Assembly (NCBI GenBank): GCA_933228675.1
Contig: OW121740.1
Location: forward strand, 154,119,273 to 154,183,272
DNA length: 64,000 bases
Direction: 5' to 3'
Source: Stomorhina lunata
Taxonomy: Eukaryota > Arthropoda > Insecta > Diptera > Rhiniidae
Positions 61,101 through 64,000 of the stretch are shown in pieces. A program made the translations under genes and the position numbers. Every line of letters starts with the position of its first letter. Position 1 is the first letter of the stretch. Below the pieces are notes generated by a model that did not search any database, had not been told where the DNA came from, and saw nothing but the letters and a program-made list of their open reading frames with translations.

Positions 61101-61186
61101 CTATGACTAGACTATGACTAGACTATGACTAGACTATGACTAGACTATGACTAGACTATGACTAGACTATGACTAGACTATGACTA
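55179..61186. repeat. 11-bp satellite, TAGACTATGAC, about 546 copies
   Basis: 6,008 bp of head-to-tail 11-mers with no interruption or variant that I could find: the phase shifts by five every 60 bases throughout and repeats exactly every 660. The unit can be read as TAGAC plus TATGAC, a pentamer and hexamer sharing the TA-GAC pattern. Stops (TAG, TGA) close the frames. The edges are sharp on both sides, with no degenerate border units. Confidence 0.98.
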
Positions 61187-63012
61187 ATGACACTTCGTTG
61201 AGGAATACCTTGAATTATTCTCTGCCATATAAATGCATAAGGAGTATTATTGATTTACCCTTACCATAACCTGCTTAATCCTCATCATTCCTACTCTCAT
61301 TATCCACAAACAATCTATAACCATTAATCCATACCACCAAAATGAAAAAAAAAACTTTTAAAAAATGCAAAAATTGCAAAGTAAAAATAAAACAAACAGA
61401 CTAAACTAAATCCACCCTACCACAGGCAACATTCAGCAAATTCAAATATACAGCCAAACCTATTTTCTAAGTTTCATAAGTATAAAAAAAACCGACACGA
61501 ACCCCATTTATGGTACTATCTCTCGCTCTAGACCTCGTTCCCTTTCCACTTCCTTTTCCCTTTAAGAAAAACATTGAATATATGCGTGTGTGTGTCTAAA
61601 TATTAGTGCATGCGTGTGCTAAAACACACACATTCTTGCTCATATTCTTAACTGGGACTGACGACTATTGAAGTGTTATGGCCTGTGGGTCGACCGTCCG
61701 ACCAACAGACTCGGGGTATTGTCTGTGTAGCAGAGTGCGTATTGTTGAATAGTGTTTATGTATACGAAAGAATATTGTTAATGTGTGTATACCCAGTAGT
61801 TCTAAGTTGAAGGAAAATATTTGATATGACCAGCTTTTTCCAAATAAACTTTTTTTGTAGGTTTTTTTTAGACAGTCTCGATCTGTTCCTATTTTGTTTC
61901 TGCAATGCCAAGTTTATATTAAAATCTCTATTTTTGTATTAATTTTGAAGTTGTTGCTTTAATTTAGAACTGCTGGACATGCTTTATATTCGTTTGTTTA
62001 TGTATTAGTTTTATTTGTTTGTATGTGTCTAATTGTTGGCTGCAATTTTTTCCTATTTGTGCGTTTCGGCTGCAATTTCTATGCGTATAAATTTATTTAT
62101 ATGCCGCACAGTGGGCTAGGTTTGGTATATAAACATGGAAAAGAAGAAAGGTATCCCTAAGCAAAGGTGAAATTCTATTTAAATTTGTTTTTGGAATTAC
62201 TTTAATGATTTTATGTTTGAAATATATTTTTTTTATTTGAACTGGCCCCATTGTTCCTGTCAGTTTGTATATGTCACTGTGCGTTTTTGTTTTTTTTTTT
62301 TTGTATTTTTGTAAAATGAGTTTAATTAGCAACCCTTTTCTTTCTAATATTTGTTTATATTTGTGTGAGAGTGTGTGTGTGTGTATGTGCAAGTTCCTTT
62401 TTCGGATTGTAAACACATGCATTTCCTTTCAAAGGAAAAAATATTGTTATTGGATTAAAAAAAAAATTTTTTAAATTTTATAGGTTTTAGGTTTTTTTTT
62501 TTTTTGAACTAAAAACAAATAAAAAACTAAATAGGTTTGGGAGGGAGTTAAATCTAATCGATATTTCACAATTTCAATGAAAAGCAAAATATTAATTGAG
62601 GGAATTATAATATTTTCTTTTTTTTATAAATTTGTTGGCCGCCTCGTTCTTGATACAGGAAATAAAAATTATTTAACATTTTAAAATTAACTAAAATATA
62701 AACAAGTATCTTATATACCCACTATCAAGTTATATTTAATTTTTATATCTACGATGGTTAATTCAAAATGTGGACCAAATTCAAAAAAGATTGTTACGCT
62801 AGTTGGTATTATTGGTAAAATATTTGAAATAAGTTCAGTTGCAGTATATTTATGCTGTAAACACAATCACGACAGCAGGCTACACGAACACCGACTACAA
62901 AAGTCGTCGGCTGCTTTCGTCGCCTCGTAGTCAGTTACTTAATTATTTTTAAGACTGCAGCTGCATTCCGAACCAGCTGTTTATTAGTGGTGCCAATATC
63001 GCGTTTTGTAAA
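61187..63012. other. single-copy-like right flank
   Basis: Less AT-extreme than the satellites. Short GT-rich runs lie near 61585 and 62368-62385. Frames at 62093-62422 (minus) and 62265-62474 (plus) overlap each other on opposite strands, include the GT run and have no recognisable domain. A relatively GC-rich stretch at 62875-62945 is unidentified. Confidence 0.5.
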
Positions 63013-63298
63013 CCGCCGTGGTATAGCAGTTTAGTCATCCGCCTAGCATACAGAGGTCCCAAGTTCGATCCCTGGCCAGACTCACTTGAAAAAAAAATGC
63101 AAAAAAAAGCGGCGGCCTCATAACTCAGCTAGCCACTGGTTATTGAGTATTAGGCTATGCAAAACTTCTCTAACTAATGCATTTGCCGGTTGGAGTCGGC
63201 GTTAAAGCGTAGGTCCCTTTTAATGAGTCTAAAAATAGAATCGGATGCAGCTCATTGTCTGAGAGAAGTACCCCTTGTTCCGCAGAATTGAATTATAA
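63013..63298 (+). mobile_element. tRNA-derived SINE, copy 2
   Basis: Starts ACCGCCGTGGTATAGCAG. A box TGGTATAGCAG (63019-63029) and B box GTTCGATCC (63063-63071) are both intact. The tRNA-related part is followed by an A-rich stretch, then the same body as the copy at 31477-31777 (AGCTAGCCACTGGTTATTGA, AATAGAATCGGATGCAGCTC, AGTACCCCTTGTTCC) and a GAATTATAAGAAAA tail. I found no convincing target-site duplication. Confidence 0.88.
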
Positions 63299-64000
63299 GA
63301 AAAAAATCAGCTATTTTAAGCTATTTCCGAGTAGTAGAAAATTATACTCACAGCGTTTTTGACTTCAAAAAGGCAGGAGAAGGAGTTGGAATTCGGGGAA
63401 AAAAATTATGCCATTGTTTTTATATTGTGAAAAACCTTTAAAAAAAGTATGATATCCAAAAATCAAAAGGAAAAAATTTCTCTTATACGAAGCCTAATAT
63501 ATATAATATCGCGTTTATAAGATGGACAAAATAACAATTTATATTTTTAGAAAAATAACATAAATTCATTTTACCAGATCGAAACAAAATTTAACATGTG
63601 TTTATAGCAGAGATGGAAGTTTCCAAAACACTTAACTATTTTCTGTTTGTACCACGCTTTTGTGCTAGGCTAAGGAGTTGCCGAACCGCCCTCGTAGCAA
63701 TTAACCTCCAAAATCAACGGTTTCCCTTTACCAGATAGTATGTCTAAATCAAAAAACTCTTATAGAAAGATTTGCGTGCGATCTCTTATAGTATTAGAGT
63801 TATGGGCTTCTTAAATCTTAAGAATTTTGGTATCAAACAAGAGCTACTGAAAATACCTTTCAAATAATATATATATTTTTCTTCGATTCACAATTGATTA
63901 AGAGCTCATATACTAAAAGCTTATTTTTACAACCGACTTTTTTTATAAAAATGTGCATATCTTAAAACAATATAGATAGTATGATCTTTTAAATAATGAA
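63299..64000. other. single-copy-like sequence to the window end
   Basis: AT-rich, no repeats or genes recognised. Confidence 0.45.

Noticed and set aside
55179..61186. Telomeric repeat
   Set aside because: The 11-mer is not a known telomere repeat, flies with these elements lack simple telomerase repeats, and single-copy DNA continues on both sides.
61600..61760. Possible promoter or tRNA near the GTGGGTCGACCGTCCGACC stretch
   Set aside because: No A/B boxes with correct spacing, no closed cloverleaf and no core promoter set that I could defend.
62093..62474. Opposed 109- and 69-codon frames near the right end
   Set aside because: They overlap antisense to each other, include a GT microsatellite and resemble no family I know.

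Overview
This window looks like a heterochromatin-like, very AT-rich piece of a dipteran genome, probably a calyptrate (blowfly or house-fly type) fly. The basis is a DINE-1/INE-1-like element with dipteran-type ends, an RTE-type retrotransposon tail, Helitrons with TC...CTRR ends, a tRNA-derived SINE, and extensive short-period satellites. I see no intact protein-coding host gene, no rRNA and no functional tRNA. Nearly all long reading frames are translations of satellite, microsatellite or transposon DNA.

Layout. (1) 1.6-27.3 kb is dominated by satellite A, a 28-bp tandem repeat built on the 18-bp perfect palindrome AAATTTTGATCAAAATTT. It lies in blocks separated by 0.2-1.5 kb of apparently single-copy DNA. 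Block polarity flips three times, always across a spacer: forward at 1.6-4.1 and 5.2-7.3, reverse at 8.4-10.2, forward at 11.5-13.1 and 14.2-16.2, reverse at 17.2-27.3 kb. A 1,174-bp tandem duplication sits at 18.6-21.0 kb. (2) 28.7-41.4 kb is a transposon cluster: two DINE-1-like elements, one split by a SINE with a clear target-site duplication; a decayed RTE fragment; a 4.7-kb non-autonomous Helitron with internal tandem repeats; and two more Helitron copies facing each other. The right-hand copy carries a spliced-type gene fragment. (3) 42.3-53.9 kb is dominated by satellite B, a 30-32-bp repeat built on the palindrome TTTTTCTATAGAAAAA. It contains large inverted repeats, one of them 174 bp and without mismatch. 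(4) 55.18-61.19 kb is a 6-kb, apparently uninterrupted 11-bp satellite (about 546 copies). (5) The right end is single-copy-like sequence plus a second SINE.

The most notable signal is a set of three copies of a roughly 180-bp dispersed element (24.37-24.55, 48.65-48.84 and, inverted and truncated, 48.99-49.14 kb). Copies 1 and 2 hold all parts of a minimal type-I hammerhead ribozyme: CUGANGA, a closed stem II, GAAA, the self-complementary ACGCGU, and a 5-bp stem I. About 60 bases downstream is a hairpin whose arms differ between copies by compensatory changes. This resembles the ribozymes of Penelope-like retroelements and animal retrozymes. The second strongest theme is that satellite variants keep their central dyad symmetry (GATC, GTAC, CTATAG), together with inverted repeats and polarity flips, which suggests a palindrome-linked amplification or structural constraint.
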